From NCBI RefSeq assembly GCF_902705875.1, contig NZ_CACSIK010000001.1:568741-632740 (forward strand): a stretch of 64,000 nt of DNA. The letters are read 5' to 3'. The stretch comes from Zhongshania aliphaticivorans (GTDB lineage Bacteria; Pseudomonadota; Gammaproteobacteria; Pseudomonadales; Spongiibacteraceae). The position numbers and the translations under genes were made by a program. Below, piece after piece: positions 9,519 to 20,440 of the stretch (its first letter is position 1; each line of letters begins with the position of its first letter). Below the pieces are notes generated by a model. The model was not told where the DNA came from, ran no database searches, and saw nothing but the letters and a program-made list of their open reading frames with translations.

Positions 9519-10244
9519 TTATAATGTAAATTTGTCACCGAGGTAGATGTCTTTGACAATTTGGTTATTGAGCACGGTTTCGGCATTACCTTCAGCGACA
9601 ATGCGCCCTTCGCCAACAATATAGGCTTTATCGCAAATATCTAAAGTTTCACGTACGTTGTGATCGGTGATTAAGACGCCTATGCCTCTTGATTGTAAGT
9701 GTCGAACAATGTTTTGGATGTCGTTAACGGAAATGGGGTCAACGCCGGCGAAGGGTTCATCCAACAAGATAAAGCTGGGTTCTGTTGCCAAGGCGCGTGC
9801 TATTTCAACCCGACGTCGCTCCCCACCTGATAATGCCATACCTTGAGATTTACGAATGTGGGTAATATGGAATTCTTGCAGTAGGGCTTCTAGTTTATCT
9901 TTGCGTTGACTCCGATTTAGGTCTCGGCGAGTTTCAAGGATCGCCATAATATTATCTGCGACGGTGAGTTTGCGGAAAATAGACGCTTCTTGAGGTAAGT
10001 AACCCACTCCGTGCTTGGCGCGTCCTTGTATAGACAGTTTGGTTAAATCTCTATCATCCAGTTGAATACTGCCGCGATCTGCATTGACAATACCGACGAT
10101 CATGTAAAAGCACGTGGTTTTTCCTGCCCCATTTGGACCAAGCAGGCCGACTATTTCGCCGCTCCTAATAGTGAGCGACACGTCTTTGATTATTTCACGC
10201 CGTTTATAGGCCTTGGCGAGATTTTTGGCTTGTAAAACGGGCAT
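9519..10244 (-). CDS. lptB: LPS export ABC transporter ATPase LptB
   Basis: 241 residues. Walker A GPNGAGKT is at 36-43, the ABC signature LSGGE at 138-142 and Walker B FILLDE at 158-163. LptB powers extraction of LPS from the inner membrane by LptFG and its passage to LptC and LptA. The gene is separated by 2 bp from lptA, which overlaps lptC, so lptC-lptA-lptB is one transcription unit reading leftwards. About 140 bp without an evident gene separate it from rpoN. Confidence 0.95.
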   Translation of the reverse strand: MPVLQAKNLAKAYKRREIIKDVSLTIRSGEIVGLLGPNGAGKTTCFYMIVGIVNADRGSIQLDDRDLTKLSIQGRAKHGVGYLPQEASIFRKLTVADNIMAILETRRDLNRSQRKDKLEALLQEFHITHIRKSQGMALSGGERRRVEIARALATEPSFILLDEPFAGVDPISVNDIQNIVRHLQSRGIGVLITDHNVRETLDICDKAYIVGEGRIVAEGNAETVLNNQIVKDIYLGDKFTL

Positions 10245-10246
10245 GG

Positions 10247-10837
10247 TTATTGAATTTCCTCTGCGGCGTTGAGATCGCTGTCTTCCCGTGTTGCTGTGTC
10301 AGGTATGCTGTCGATATCTTTTGGCGCAATTTGTGGTTCGTCTGGCACGGCTTGGGGCTGTAGCGTCATTTTGACGCGATTTTCTTGCTTGCCAGTGCCG
10401 CCGTCGGCGATAACCATCTGTTTGCGGCCACTGTAAACTACTCGATCACCAGAAATTTTTGAACCTTGGTGGGTGATCGATGCGTCTTTCTGCAGCAGAA
10501 TTTCTTCCATTTGTAGGCTGTATTCGATGCGTTGTGCGCTGGCAACAACCACGCCTTCATTAATGCGTGGTTGTTGTTCGAAGTAGGCTGGCTTGCCTTC
10601 GGCTATGACCTTTTCAACTTTACGATCTGATTCGACGATGGTGAGCTTGTCAGCGCGAATTTTTAATGAGCCTTGGCTCATGGTTACGTTACCGATATAG
10701 ATGCCCTGGTTATTCTCATAAATAGCGCGGTCTGAGCTGAGGTTGATGGCTTCTTTGCGGTCGTCGGGTAGACCGTGGGCTAAGGGTGTAATACTAAGAA
10801 TAAGCACCGCATAAAGTGCGGCTTTGCTAGGGTTCAT
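10247..10837 (-). CDS. lptA: LPS transport periplasmic protein LptA
   Basis: 196 residues, OstA/LptA beta-jellyroll. An N-terminal signal peptide (Leu/Ile-rich, ending near LAHG at about 23) is followed by the typical [21 protein letters not shown] start of the fold. LptA forms the periplasmic bridge that carries LPS from LptC to LptD/E. An acidic extension of about 35 residues follows the domain. Its start overlaps the end of lptC by 11 bp. Confidence 0.92.
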   Translation of the reverse strand: MNPSKAALYAVLILSITPLAHGLPDDRKEAINLSSDRAIYENNQGIYIGNVTMSQGSLKIRADKLTIVESDRKVEKVIAEGKPAYFEQQPRINEGVVVASAQRIEYSLQMEEILLQKDASITHQGSKISGDRVVYSGRKQMVIADGGTGKQENRVKMTLQPQAVPDEPQIAPKDIDSIPDTATREDSDLNAAEEIQ

Positions 10838-11393
10838 AATTGCCTTCTACTTTGTTTAGTAGTTCTACACGCTCGTCTTTCAAGCTCGCTCGCATGCCAA
10901 CTGAGTGCGTTTTACCATTGCGTAATTTAAGTGTAAGCGCGAGTGGCGTGTTTACTTCACTGTTTTCGAGATTGATGTTTAGGGCTTCCGTGGTGATTTC
11001 CGCCTGTCGGATCAGGTCTTTTACGATGACCGTGTTTTCAAGTATAAGCTGCTCTCCATCCTGAGAGAGCTTGCCTGATAAGGCACTAGCGGTCCATGGT
11101 CGCTGTTCAGCAATGTTACCTACATAAAAAGGGTCTTTTAATGTGACTGAACCGTCGGAGATTAATCGCTCGGCACTGCTGGCGCGCCATTGATAGGCAA
11201 CGGCACCACCGCTGCTGTACTTTATGCCGTTAACCTTAATGAGGTGCGAGTCGGCGTCTGGAATAGCTTCAAACTGATCGGCGATACTGAGTTTACCGCT
11301 TTCGCTGTACTGGGTTAGGTACAGCACCGTGCCAGCTAGCGCGGCAATCGCGGAGAGTACAGACAAAAGGGTAAAGAAGTTAAAGCCTTTCAT
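10827..11393 (-). CDS. lptC: LPS export protein LptC
   Basis: 188 residues. One N-terminal membrane helix (about 5-26) anchors a periplasmic beta-jellyroll of the LptC/YrbK family. The domain is weakly conserved in sequence, so the assignment rests on the anchor, the size, the fold-like sequence and the position between kdsC and lptA, which is the invariant order. It docks on LptBFG and receives LPS from it. Confidence 0.88.
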   Translation of the reverse strand: MKGFNFFTLLSVLSAIAALAGTVLYLTQYSESGKLSIADQFEAIPDADSHLIKVNGIKYSSGGAVAYQWRASSAERLISDGSVTLKDPFYVGNIAEQRPWTASALSGKLSQDGEQLILENTVIVKDLIRQAEITTEALNINLENSEVNTPLALTLKLRNGKTHSVGMRASLKDERVELLNKVEGNYEP

Positions 11394-11395
11394 TT

Positions 11396-11917
11396 TTATA
11401 AGTATTGCTCAAGGGCGTCATTTAGCTTTCCTTGTGCTTTCAGAATAAGTTCGCATACTTCTCTGATCGCTCCTTGGCCTCCAGCGGCCTTGGTTTGCCA
11501 GTCGGCATGCCGTGCAACATAGTGATGTCCATTGGCGACAGTAATCCCCAAACCTGCGCGACAAATCGCCGATAGGTCAGGTAAGTCGTCACCAGCGTAG
11601 GCGATTTCTTCAAAGCTCAGGCCCAGATCACGGCGCAATTCCTCAAGGGCGACTAGTTTGTCTTCTCGACCTTGGTAAATTAATTCAATTTTCAGTTCTG
11701 CTGCTCGTCGTTTTAATAGTTCGGAACTGCGTCCCGTAATAATTGCAGGTTTAATACCTGCATCGCGTAAAAGTTTTATGCCTAAGCCGTCTAAAATGCT
11801 AAATGCTTTGATTTCTTCGCCGCTATTTCCAAAATAGAGGCTGCCATCTGTTAATACGCCATCAACGTCCATGGCCAATAATTTGATGGTTTTTGCTTTT
11901 TCGATAACACTTTGCAT
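11396..11917 (-). CDS. kdsC: 3-deoxy-D-manno-octulosonate 8-phosphate phosphatase KdsC
   Basis: 173 residues, HAD superfamily subclass without a cap domain. The catalytic motif is DVDGVLTDG with Asp17 and Asp19, followed by the IITGRSS motif and the metal-binding AYAGDDLPDL. It removes phosphate from Kdo-8-phosphate in the cytoplasm, giving Kdo for lipid A-core synthesis. It lies 13 bp after kdsD, which makes the preceding pathway intermediate. Confidence 0.94.
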   Translation of the reverse strand: MQSVIEKAKTIKLLAMDVDGVLTDGSLYFGNSGEEIKAFSILDGLGIKLLRDAGIKPAIITGRSSELLKRRAAELKIELIYQGREDKLVALEELRRDLGLSFEEIAYAGDDLPDLSAICRAGLGITVANGHHYVARHADWQTKAAGGQGAIREVCELILKAQGKLNDALEQYL

Positions 11918-11930
11918 GTGTAAAGGGTCT

Positions 11931-12905
11931 CTATGCGACGCCTGCTTTTAGCAAGTCGTGAGTGTGGATAACGCCGACGGGCTTGTTGTCTTGATCGACG
12001 GCCACTAAAACAGAAATTTTGTTGTCTTCCATAATGCGTAAAGCCTCTGCAGCCATTGTGCCAGGGCTGATCGTTCGGCAATTGCGGGTCATAATGTCAT
12101 TAATTGGGCTGCTGTGTATATCTATGCCGCGGTCTAATGCACGGCGCAAGTCGCCGTCTGTGAAAATGCCGGCGAGTGCGCCCGCAGTATCTATTACGGT
12201 GGTCATTCCCAAGCCTTTACCGCTCATTTCTAGCAATGCTTTGCTTAATGTGCAGCCTAGTTCGACACGGGGTATTTCGTCATTGGTGTGCATAATACTG
12301 TCAATTTTAAGCAATAAACGTCGCCCTAACGCTCCGCCAGGGTGCGACATGGCAAAGTCATTGGCGGTGAACCCCTTGGCTTCCAATAAGGCAACGGCAA
12401 TCGCATCGCCCATTACTAAGGTAACGGTTGTACTTGATGTGGGGGCAAGATTAAGCGGGCAAGCTTCTTCGCTGACACCCACGTTTAGGTGGACATCTGC
12501 ACTGGTGGCAAGTTCGGACTCAGGGTTTCCTGTTAGCGCGATAACGGGTACGGCAAGGAGTTTTAGCAGCGGGAGTATAGTAAGCAGCTCTGCGGTTGTG
12601 CCGGAGTTGGAAAGTGCAATGACACAGTCGCCAGCAGTAATCATCCCTAAGTCGCCGTGGCTGGCCTCACCGGGGTGAACAAAAAAGGCCGGTGTGCCGG
12701 TGCTGGCTAGAGTGGCAGCAATTTTGTTGCCAATATGGCCTGATTTCCCCATGCCTGTTACGATCACCCGCCCTTGGCAGGACAGTAGAATATGGCAGGC
12801 TTGTGAGAAGCTTTCGTCAATGCGGTCAGCTAAGACGCTAACAGCATCGCGCTCCATGGTGATCACGCGCTGAGCAGAGTTAATAAAACTTGGATTGTTG
12901 GTCAC
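11931..12905 (-). CDS. kdsD: Arabinose-5-phosphate isomerase KdsD
   Basis: 324 residues: an N-terminal SIS sugar-isomerase domain (GMGKSGHIGNKIAATLASTGTPAFFVHPGEASHGDLG, shown here as its core region around 50-85) and two C-terminal CBS domains (about 205-324). It converts ribulose-5-phosphate to arabinose-5-phosphate, the first step to Kdo. First gene of the leftward kdsD-kdsC-lptC-lptA-lptB series. It is divergent from mlaC, 190 bp apart; in Pseudomonas the divergent neighbour is mlaF. Confidence 0.94.
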   Translation of the reverse strand: MTNNPSFINSAQRVITMERDAVSVLADRIDESFSQACHILLSCQGRVIVTGMGKSGHIGNKIAATLASTGTPAFFVHPGEASHGDLGMITAGDCVIALSNSGTTAELLTILPLLKLLAVPVIALTGNPESELATSADVHLNVGVSEEACPLNLAPTSSTTVTLVMGDAIAVALLEAKGFTANDFAMSHPGGALGRRLLLKIDSIMHTNDEIPRVELGCTLSKALLEMSGKGLGMTTVIDTAGALAGIFTDGDLRRALDRGIDIHSSPINDIMTRNCRTISPGTMAAEALRIMEDNKISVLVAVDQDNKPVGVIHTHDLLKAGVA

Positions 12906-13095
12906 TCTAAGTACCTTGTATTCAGGTGTTACCCATTAAGCTGGGGCTAATGTTGACTATGATAATTTCCAATGTGACAAATTAACAGGTTTAGCTAAGG
13001 TCCGAAGTGGGAGTCATTAGCGTAAAATGTGGTCGAAGCTTGCAGCTACCCGCGAATTGTTGGGAATAACGAGCAGATAAAATTAAGGGGATAGT

Positions 13096-13767
13096 ATGAT
13101 TAAAAAAATAGTAATTGCGACTTTTATGGTTTTTGGCCTGCTTGCGCAAAGCTTTGCTGAAGAAAAAGGGCCTTATGAGGTCGTTGCTGATACCACTCAA
13201 GAGCTAGTGAAAGTTATTGAAGATGCTCGCAGCTATGTTGATGAAGATCCTCAGCGCTTTAATGAAGAAGTTCGGCGCATTATGGATGATGTTGTTGATT
13301 TTCAAAGTTTTGCTCGGGGTATTATGGGTAAATACGGTAGCCGAGCTTACTACCAGAGTTTAAAAACAGATGCTGAGCGTGCGGAGTTTAGGGAGCGTGT
13401 TATCCGTTTTACCAGTAGCTTTAAAGATGGTTTGATTAATACCTATGCAAAAGGTTTGCTAGGCTTTAACGGTAATCGGATTGAAGTGTTGCCCTTAGCC
13501 GATGATGTTGATTTGTCTGGCAGTGTCGGTGTGCGTCAAGATATTTATGGTGAGCGCGCTAAGCCTTATCAAGTTATCTATACTGTTCGTCAGGGGTCGG
13601 ATGGCGCTTGGAAATTACGTAATGTGATTATCGAAGGTTTGAATTTGGGGCGTATTTACCAAAATCAATTTAATGCAGCCGTTAAACAACACGGCGGGGA
13701 TATCGATAAGGTCATTGATAATTGGACGGTTGCTCCGCAAGAAGTCATGGAGAAAGCCGCCGAGTAA
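13096..13767 (+). CDS. mlaC: Phospholipid-binding periplasmic protein MlaC (without MlaFEDB beside it)
   Basis: 223 residues with a signal peptide cleaved near QSFA|EE (residue 21) and a MlaC/Ttg2D domain (VDFQSFARGIMGKYG, then the YQVIYTVRQGSDGAWKLRNVIIEGLNLG block). MlaC shuttles phospholipids between the outer-membrane MlaA complex and the inner-membrane MlaFEDB transporter. The ATG is preceded by AAGGGGAT. In Pseudomonas the order is mlaF-mlaE-mlaD-mlaC-mlaB-ibaG; here mlaF, mlaE and mlaD are missing upstream and mlaB is missing downstream. Partners must be encoded elsewhere or be absent. Confidence 0.9.
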   Translation: MIKKIVIATFMVFGLLAQSFAEEKGPYEVVADTTQELVKVIEDARSYVDEDPQRFNEEVRRIMDDVVDFQSFARGIMGKYGSRAYYQSLKTDAERAEFRERVIRFTSSFKDGLINTYAKGLLGFNGNRIEVLPLADDVDLSGSVGVRQDIYGERAKPYQVIYTVRQGSDGAWKLRNVIIEGLNLGRIYQNQFNAAVKQHGGDIDKVIDNWTVAPQEVMEKAAE

Positions 13768-13786
13768 TATATGCATGGTGCGGTGA

Positions 13787-13815
13787 GGCGAGGCCTTGCT
13801 GGGTTTCGCCTCGCC
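13787..13815. terminator. GC-rich hairpin after mlaC
   Basis: Perfect 8-bp inverted repeat GGCGAGGC / GCCTCGCC with a 13-base loop, 20 bp after the mlaC stop. It is not followed by a run of T, so it may slow transcription or stabilise the mlaC message rather than terminate. ibaG follows about 60 bp downstream. Confidence 0.35.
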
Positions 13816-13876
13816 ATGTTCATCGCAATTGCGTACAATTCCGCGCTTGAGTAACGCGGTAGTGAGTGTGAACGGA

Positions 13877-14116
13877 ATGGGTATGCAAGTAGAACTTATA
13901 GAACAGCGCCTTTTAGAACATTTTCCAAGCAGTGATGTGAAAGTGAATGGCGATGGCAGCCATTTTGATGTTCGAGTGGTTAGCGCCGCATTTTTAGATT
14001 TGCGCGCAGTAAAGCGTCAACAGTTAGTTTATGCAGCCGTAAATGACTGGATCAAAGATGGCTCTTTACATGCCATCAATATTAAAGCGTTGACCCCCGA
14101 CGAAGCCCAACCTTAA
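13877..14116 (+). CDS. ibaG: BolA-family protein IbaG
   Basis: About 79 residues from the ATG at 13877, where MGMQVELIEQRLLEHFPSSDV gives the usual family start; an ATG at 13883 is also possible. BolA/IbaG fold with the basic, conserved region around VSAAFLDLRAVKRQQLVYAAV and a C-terminal HAINIKALTPDE. It lacks the extra residues of BolA proper and matches the YrbA/IbaG type found beside murA in many gammaproteobacteria. BolA proteins pair with monothiol glutaredoxins in Fe-S handling; the role of this one is inferred. Confidence 0.82.
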   Translation: MGMQVELIEQRLLEHFPSSDVKVNGDGSHFDVRVVSAAFLDLRAVKRQQLVYAAVNDWIKDGSLHAINIKALTPDEAQP

Positions 14117-15409
<1,293 letters not shown>

Positions 15410-15445
15410 CACCATATTATATCTTTAAGTATTTGGAGCTTATTC

Positions 15446-16111
15446 GTGGATCAGCCGGTTACTATTGCGCTCACCAAGGGGCGTATTTTAAAAGAAACTC
15501 TGCCGTTGCTAGCTGAGGCAGGGATTGTACCCGCTGAAGACATTAGTCGCAGCCGCAAGCTGATTTTTGAGACCAACCATCCGCATATCAATTTAATTGT
15601 CATTCGTGGTACAGATGTTCCAACTTACGTAAAGTTGGGGTCGGCAGATATTGGCGTGGCCGGTAAAGATATGTTGCTGGAGCTGGGTGCGGGTGATATG
15701 TATGAGCCTTTGGATCTGAATATTGCGCGTTGCAAATTGATGACAGCGGGTCGAGTAGACGAGCCGCTTCCACAAGGCCGAGTTCGTGTAGCGACTAAGT
15801 TTGTGAATGTAGCGCGTCGTCACTTTGCTGAGCGTGGTATTCAAGTAGAGCTTATTAAATTATATGGGGCGATGGAGTTGGCTCCGCTAATGAATTTGGC
15901 AGATTTAATTGTCGATATTGTGGATACCGGTAATACCTTGCGTGCTAATGGTATGGAGCCAAGAGATATGATTTCTGATGTTAGCTCCCGCTTAGTTGTT
16001 AATAAAGCGGCAATGAAACGCAAATATAAAAGCATCCAAGACATTATCGCTAAATTAACGGTAGCAGTGGAAGCTCGTCGGGATGCGGAAGAGGTGGCCG
16101 GCAATGGCTGA
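15446..16111 (+). CDS. hisG: ATP phosphoribosyltransferase, short form HisG
   Basis: 221 residues from a GTG start with a TTGGAGCTT ribosome site. This is the short-form catalytic subunit, lacking the C-terminal regulatory domain of the long HisG, so it should need the HisRS-like partner HisZ; no hisZ is in this window. Motifs include [11 protein letters not shown] at the start and the PRPP-binding [17 protein letters not shown]. It starts histidine synthesis from ATP and PRPP. hisD overlaps its last codons. Confidence 0.95.
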   Translation: MDQPVTIALTKGRILKETLPLLAEAGIVPAEDISRSRKLIFETNHPHINLIVIRGTDVPTYVKLGSADIGVAGKDMLLELGAGDMYEPLDLNIARCKLMTAGRVDEPLPQGRVRVATKFVNVARRHFAERGIQVELIKLYGAMELAPLMNLADLIVDIVDTGNTLRANGMEPRDMISDVSSRLVVNKAAMKRKYKSIQDIIAKLTVAVEARRDAEEVAGNG

Positions 16112-17423
16112 TTCACTGATTAAGCGTATGAGTACAAGTGATGCCGATTTTGATGCGTCACTGACTTCGCTGCTCGACTGGGAATCGGTGTCAAACCCTG
16201 CGGTGGTGGAAACTGTTGCGACGGTACTTGCTAAAGTGCGCGCAGACGGTGACGCTGCCTTACTGGATTTCACCCGCAAATTTGATGCGTGGGAGCCGGA
16301 CGCCGCGTCGTCTTTGGAAATTTCATCTAGCCGCATGCAGGCGGCGTTAGAGCGTATAGATGTCAGTGTGCGGGCTGCACTTGAAACGGCGGCTGATCGT
16401 ATACGCACCTATCATCAACATCAGTCTCAGGATTCCTGGTCGTATCGCGAAGCAGATGGAACGCTCCTTGGTCAGCAAATTACGGCTTTAGATCGAGTGG
16501 GTTTGTATGTGCCCGGTGGCAAAGCGACATACCCTTCATCAGTGCTGATGAACGCGATACCTGCGAAGGTTGCAGGTGTCGATGAGCTTATTATGGTGTC
16601 GCCAACCCCAAAAGGCTATGTGAACGATATGGTCTTGGCGGCAGCGGCAATCGCCGGTGTGGATCGTGTGTTTACAGTGGGTGGTGCGCAGGCTATTGCT
16701 GCACTGGCATATGGTACAGAGTCGATACCCAAGGTCGATAAAATAGTCGGCCCTGGCAATATTTATGTGGCCACAGCCAAGCGCCAAGTGTTTGGTAGTG
16801 TCGGGCTAGATATGATTGCCGGCCCATCTGAAATTCTTGTGATCTGCGATGGTAAAACCGACCCCGATTGGATTGCGATGGATCTGTTTTCTCAAGCAGA
16901 GCATGATGAAGATGCGCAGTCGATATTGCTCAGTCCAGATGTGGAATTTTTAAATAAGGTTGAAGCTAGTATTGCTCGCCTACTCCCTACGGCAGAGCGG
17001 GCGGATATTATTCGTCAGTCTTTGAGTCGTCGTGGGGCTTTGGTTTGTGTTAAAGATATTGATGAGGCGATTGCGGTTAGTAATCGAATTGCTCCTGAGC
17101 ACTTAGAATTGTCAGTTGATAATGCCGAAGAGCTGTTGCCAAAGATACGGCATGCCGGGGCTATATTTATGGGGCGATATACTCCAGAAGCATTAGGTGA
17201 TTATTGTGCGGGTCCTAATCATGTACTGCCAACGTCGGGTACGGCGCGCTTTTCATCGCCGCTGGGCGTGTATGATTTTCAAAAGCGTTCTTCCTTAATT
17301 GCTTGTTCCGCTGCGGGTGCATCTGAGTTGGCCAAAGTCGCGTCGATATTGGCGCGGGGCGAGTCGTTGACCGCTCACGCCCAAAGTGCCGAATACAGAA
17401 TATTGGATGATGGAAATGAGTAG
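16104..17423 (+). CDS. hisD: Histidinol dehydrogenase HisD
   Basis: About 439 residues from the ATG at 16104, which overlaps the hisG stop by 8 bp (ATGGCTGA); an upstream in-frame ATG at 16083 is possible but less likely. Contains [20 protein letters not shown], the [12 protein letters not shown] loop and the zinc/catalytic region [10 protein letters not shown]. It performs the last two oxidations from histidinol to histidine with NAD+ and zinc. Translation is probably coupled to hisG and hisC. Confidence 0.95.
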   Translation: MADSLIKRMSTSDADFDASLTSLLDWESVSNPAVVETVATVLAKVRADGDAALLDFTRKFDAWEPDAASSLEISSSRMQAALERIDVSVRAALETAADRIRTYHQHQSQDSWSYREADGTLLGQQITALDRVGLYVPGGKATYPSSVLMNAIPAKVAGVDELIMVSPTPKGYVNDMVLAAAAIAGVDRVFTVGGAQAIAALAYGTESIPKVDKIVGPGNIYVATAKRQVFGSVGLDMIAGPSEILVICDGKTDPDWIAMDLFSQAEHDEDAQSILLSPDVEFLNKVEASIARLLPTAERADIIRQSLSRRGALVCVKDIDEAIAVSNRIAPEHLELSVDNAEELLPKIRHAGAIFMGRYTPEALGDYCAGPNHVLPTSGTARFSSPLGVYDFQKRSSLIACSAAGASELAKVASILARGESLTAHAQSAEYRILDDGNE

Positions 17424-18480
17424 ATTCTGGAGCCCCATTGTTAAAGACTTGGTGCCCTATGTGCCGGGTGAACAGCCCAAGTTAAGTAAATTAACTAAGC
17501 TGAATACCAATGAAAACCCTTACGGGCCTTCACCAAAAGTGCTGGAAGCTATTAAATCTGAGTCAAATGATGCTTTGCGTCTTTATCCAGACCCGAATAG
17601 CGATGTGCTCAAAAATACGATTGCCAATTATCACAATGTTAATGTTGAGCAAGTGTTTGTTGGCAATGGCTCTGACGAAGTGCTGGCGCATATATTTCAC
17701 GGTCTGTTTCAGCACGGCAAGCCTCTGCTTTTTCCTGATATCACATACAGCTTTTATCCCGTTTATTGCAGTCTGTATCAGATTCCTTTCGAAGCAATCC
17801 CACTGGATGAGTCCTTTCAGGTTCGGATTGAGGAATACCGTGGCATAAATGGTGGAATTATATTCCCTAACCCCAATGCGCCAACGGGTTCGTTTTTAGC
17901 GCTGGCCGAGATCGAGCGTTTATTAGCGGTAAATAATGAAACTGTGGTGGTTATCGATGAGGCCTATGTGGATTTTGGTGGTGAGACTGCGATTTCACTC
18001 GTCGACCGATATCCCAATTTATTGGTAACTCAAACCTTGTCAAAATCGAGATCTTTAGCGGGGTTGAGAGTGGGTTATGCGGTTGGTCATCCAGACTTGA
18101 TCGAAGCCTTGGAGCGAATTAAAAATAGTTTTAACTCCTACCCATTGGATCGTTTAGCGCAAGCTGGTGCTGTTGCCTCATTTGAAGATCAGGAATATTT
18201 TGAGCAGACCTGTCATTCGGTAATTGCTGAGCGTGAAGAGATGGTGCAGCGACTGGGTGCAATGGATTTTCAAGTTCTACCATCAAAAGCTAATTTTGTT
18301 TTTTGTCGGCACCGTAGTAGAGAAGCCCTAGCGTTGGCTGAAGGGTTGCGTGAGGACGGTGTTATTGTGCGGCATTTTGATAAGCCTAGAATTAATCAAT
18401 ACTTGCGAATTACTGTTGGGCGCCCAGAGGATAATGAGGTGTTGTTTGCCTCACTTCAGCGATTGCTTGCTGTAGATTGA
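17416..18480 (+). CDS. hisC: Histidinol-phosphate aminotransferase HisC
   Basis: About 354 residues from the ATG at 17416, whose ATGAGTAG overlaps the hisD stop; ATGs at 17407 and 17410 are alternatives. Fold type I PLP aminotransferase. The PLP lysine lies in [15 protein letters not shown], with NPNAPTGS and [11 protein letters not shown] also present. It transaminates imidazole-acetol phosphate in histidine synthesis. Last gene of the hisG-hisD-hisC series; the convergent protease gene ends 28 bp away. Confidence 0.94.
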   Translation: MSRFWSPIVKDLVPYVPGEQPKLSKLTKLNTNENPYGPSPKVLEAIKSESNDALRLYPDPNSDVLKNTIANYHNVNVEQVFVGNGSDEVLAHIFHGLFQHGKPLLFPDITYSFYPVYCSLYQIPFEAIPLDESFQVRIEEYRGINGGIIFPNPNAPTGSFLALAEIERLLAVNNETVVVIDEAYVDFGGETAISLVDRYPNLLVTQTLSKSRSLAGLRVGYAVGHPDLIEALERIKNSFNSYPLDRLAQAGAVASFEDQEYFEQTCHSVIAEREEMVQRLGAMDFQVLPSKANFVFCRHRSREALALAEGLREDGVIVRHFDKPRINQYLRITVGRPEDNEVLFASLQRLLAVD

Positions 18481-18507
18481 AACTCTAGTTGCTCTGTAAG
18501 CAGTAGC

Positions 18508-19551
18508 TTAGCTGCTAGGGCGCATAGAGACTTCAGTTTCTATTGTTAGTTGTTCTTCGCCGCGCAGTAAGGCAATTTTGACGCGCTCACCAGGTCTGGT
18601 GTAGGTGATAAGTTTCATGCCGGCGTGACCGTCGCCCACCTGCTCTCCGTTTATATTTATGAGAACGTCCCCAATTTTCAGTCCCGCTTTTTCTGCCGGG
18701 CCACTCGTGGCTAGAGCTGTGATTACCACGCCATTGGTACCCACGCCAACCGGTTGCACCTCAATTCCAAGCCAGCCACGTAATGGGCGACCGTAGCTAA
18801 TTAAGTCACTCATTGTTCGCAGAGCTAAATCTGTGGGTATCGCTAAACCTATGCCGGTTGATCCGCCACTTTGGGTGTATATGGCCGTGTTGATCCCGAG
18901 TAGGCGGCCTTTGGTGTCGATGAGTGCGCCACCAGAGTTGCCTGGGTTAATGGCGGCATCTGTTTGTATGAAATTTTCAAATTGACTGAGGCCAAGCCCG
19001 TACCTACCGATGGCGCTCACAATTCCTTGGGTAACTGTTTGTCCGAATCCATAGGGATTGCCGATGGCTAAAACGATATTGCCGACATGGATTTTACCAG
19101 GGTCGCCAATGGAGATACTGGTAAGGTTATCTAGATCTATTTTTAGAACGGCAAGGTCGGTATCTGCATCGCTACCGATAACGCTGGCTAGTGCTTGGCG
19201 GCCATCATGGAGGAGTACCAATATTTCATCGGCACCTTTTATAACGTGGTAGTTAGTGAGCAGATATCCAGCGTCACTGACAATCACCCCCGATCCTAGG
19301 CTGCGCTCAAGTTGTTGTTTAACCCGGCCATTACGGCTGAAAAAATGCTTAAAGAGGGGGTCGTCGGCCAGTGGATGACGCTGTTCCACTACTTTAGTGG
19401 TGTAAATATTGGCAACAGCTGGTGCTGCATGTTCTACAGCATAAGTGTAATCGTTGTCGCGTTGCCCTGGTAGGTAGGCGAGGATGCAAATGCCGAGTAA
19501 AATACCGCATACAGTGGGCCAGATGAAGGTTTTCAGGCTATGCCGTGTCAA
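18508..19551 (-). CDS. degS: DegS/AlgW-type periplasmic serine protease
   Basis: 347 residues. One N-terminal membrane anchor (about 9-27), a trypsin-like domain with catalytic His102 (TNYHVI), Asp132 (DADTDLAVL) and Ser206 (NPGNSGGAL), then a single C-terminal PDZ domain (about 250-340). The anchor plus one PDZ fits DegS/AlgW rather than DegP, which has two PDZ domains and a cleaved signal. DegS cuts the anti-sigma factor RseA/MucA upon binding misfolded outer-membrane porin tails and thereby activates sigma-E. The same hisC neighbour is seen in Pseudomonas (algW). Confidence 0.92.
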   Translation of the reverse strand: MTRHSLKTFIWPTVCGILLGICILAYLPGQRDNDYTYAVEHAAPAVANIYTTKVVEQRHPLADDPLFKHFFSRNGRVKQQLERSLGSGVIVSDAGYLLTNYHVIKGADEILVLLHDGRQALASVIGSDADTDLAVLKIDLDNLTSISIGDPGKIHVGNIVLAIGNPYGFGQTVTQGIVSAIGRYGLGLSQFENFIQTDAAINPGNSGGALIDTKGRLLGINTAIYTQSGGSTGIGLAIPTDLALRTMSDLISYGRPLRGWLGIEVQPVGVGTNGVVITALATSGPAEKAGLKIGDVLININGEQVGDGHAGMKLITYTRPGERVKIALLRGEEQLTIETEVSMRPSS

Positions 19552-19647
19552 GTGCCCGTCCTCGTTTGGTAATTTAGGCGTGTGCTTGTTGTGGAGGGTT
19601 GCTAGCCTAGCACGAAAAGTGATTTTTCAGAATTAATGTGAGGATTT

Positions 19648-20409
19648 ATGGCGGTTTCTCTTAAAGCTCTAGTGGCGGCAGCTGATGAAATATTGGAGCC
19701 ATCCTATTTTAGCGATTATTGCCCGAATGGCTTGCAAGTCGAAGGTCGGGATGAGGTTTCACGTATTGTTTCTGGGGTTACCGCTTCACAAGCTTTAATT
19801 GAGGCGGCGATCGAAATGAGAGCAGATGCGATCATGGTTCATCATGGCTACTTCTGGCGGGGAGAGGATTCCTGTGTGGTGGGTATGAAACGAAACAGGC
19901 TTGCGCGGTTGTTAGAGAATGATATCAGCTTGATTGCTTACCACTTGCCTTTGGATGCTCATCCGGTGGTGGGGAATAACGTACAGTTAGCGAAGCGGCT
20001 AGATATTACGGTAGAAGATGGGCTTGAGGCTGATAACCCTCGCTCAGTAGGTAATGTTGGCAGTTTGTCGCAACCACTGAGTGCTGAGGAGTTTGCTGCG
20101 AAAGTTGAGCGAGCGCTTGGGCGCAAGCCGTTACTTGAGTTGGGTCATGGGCGTCCTGTTCGTCGAATTGCCTGGTGTACCGGTGGTGCGCAGTCCTATA
20201 TTCATAAAGCGGCGGAAGCGGGGGTGGATCTATACTTAAGTGGCGAGGTGTCTGAACCCACTATTATTGCTGCGCGGGAGTTGGGCATTAATTTTATTGC
20301 TGCCGGTCATCATGCCACTGAGCGCTATGGGGTGCAGGCATTGGCAGAAGCTTTAGCGCGTCAGTTTGATGTGTTTCATCGTTTTATTGATATAGATAAC
20401 CCAGCCTGA
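19648..20409 (+). CDS. Nif3-like dinuclear metal-centre protein (YbgI family)
   Basis: 253 residues of the Nif3/YbgI family. The metal-site histidines are visible in MVHHGYFWRGE and AYHLPLDAHPVVGNN, and at the C-terminus in AGHHATERYG. Members of this family form toroidal hexamers with a pair of metals. Their reaction is not settled; a hydrolase or a GTP cyclohydrolase-type role has been suggested for relatives. The gene is divergent from degS. A DYCPNGLQVEG start is typical. Confidence 0.9.
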   Translation: MAVSLKALVAAADEILEPSYFSDYCPNGLQVEGRDEVSRIVSGVTASQALIEAAIEMRADAIMVHHGYFWRGEDSCVVGMKRNRLARLLENDISLIAYHLPLDAHPVVGNNVQLAKRLDITVEDGLEADNPRSVGNVGSLSQPLSAEEFAAKVERALGRKPLLELGHGRPVRRIAWCTGGAQSYIHKAAEAGVDLYLSGEVSEPTIIAARELGINFIAAGHHATERYGVQALAEALARQFDVFHRFIDIDNPA

Positions 20410-20440
20410 CGCTTTGCTAGCGTCGGCCGTAGGGGTTTTT
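20408..20440 (+). terminator. Terminator-like hairpin after the Nif3 gene
   Basis: Perfect 6-bp stem GACGCT / AGCGTC with a 5-base loop immediately at the stop codon, followed 10 bases later by GGGGTTTTT. It lies between two convergent genes, so termination there makes sense, though the T run is not adjacent to the stem. Confidence 0.45.

Noticed and set aside
12019..12678. 219-codon plus-strand frame
   Set aside because: Shadow of kdsD on the opposite strand; composition Ser/Val-biased without any family resemblance.
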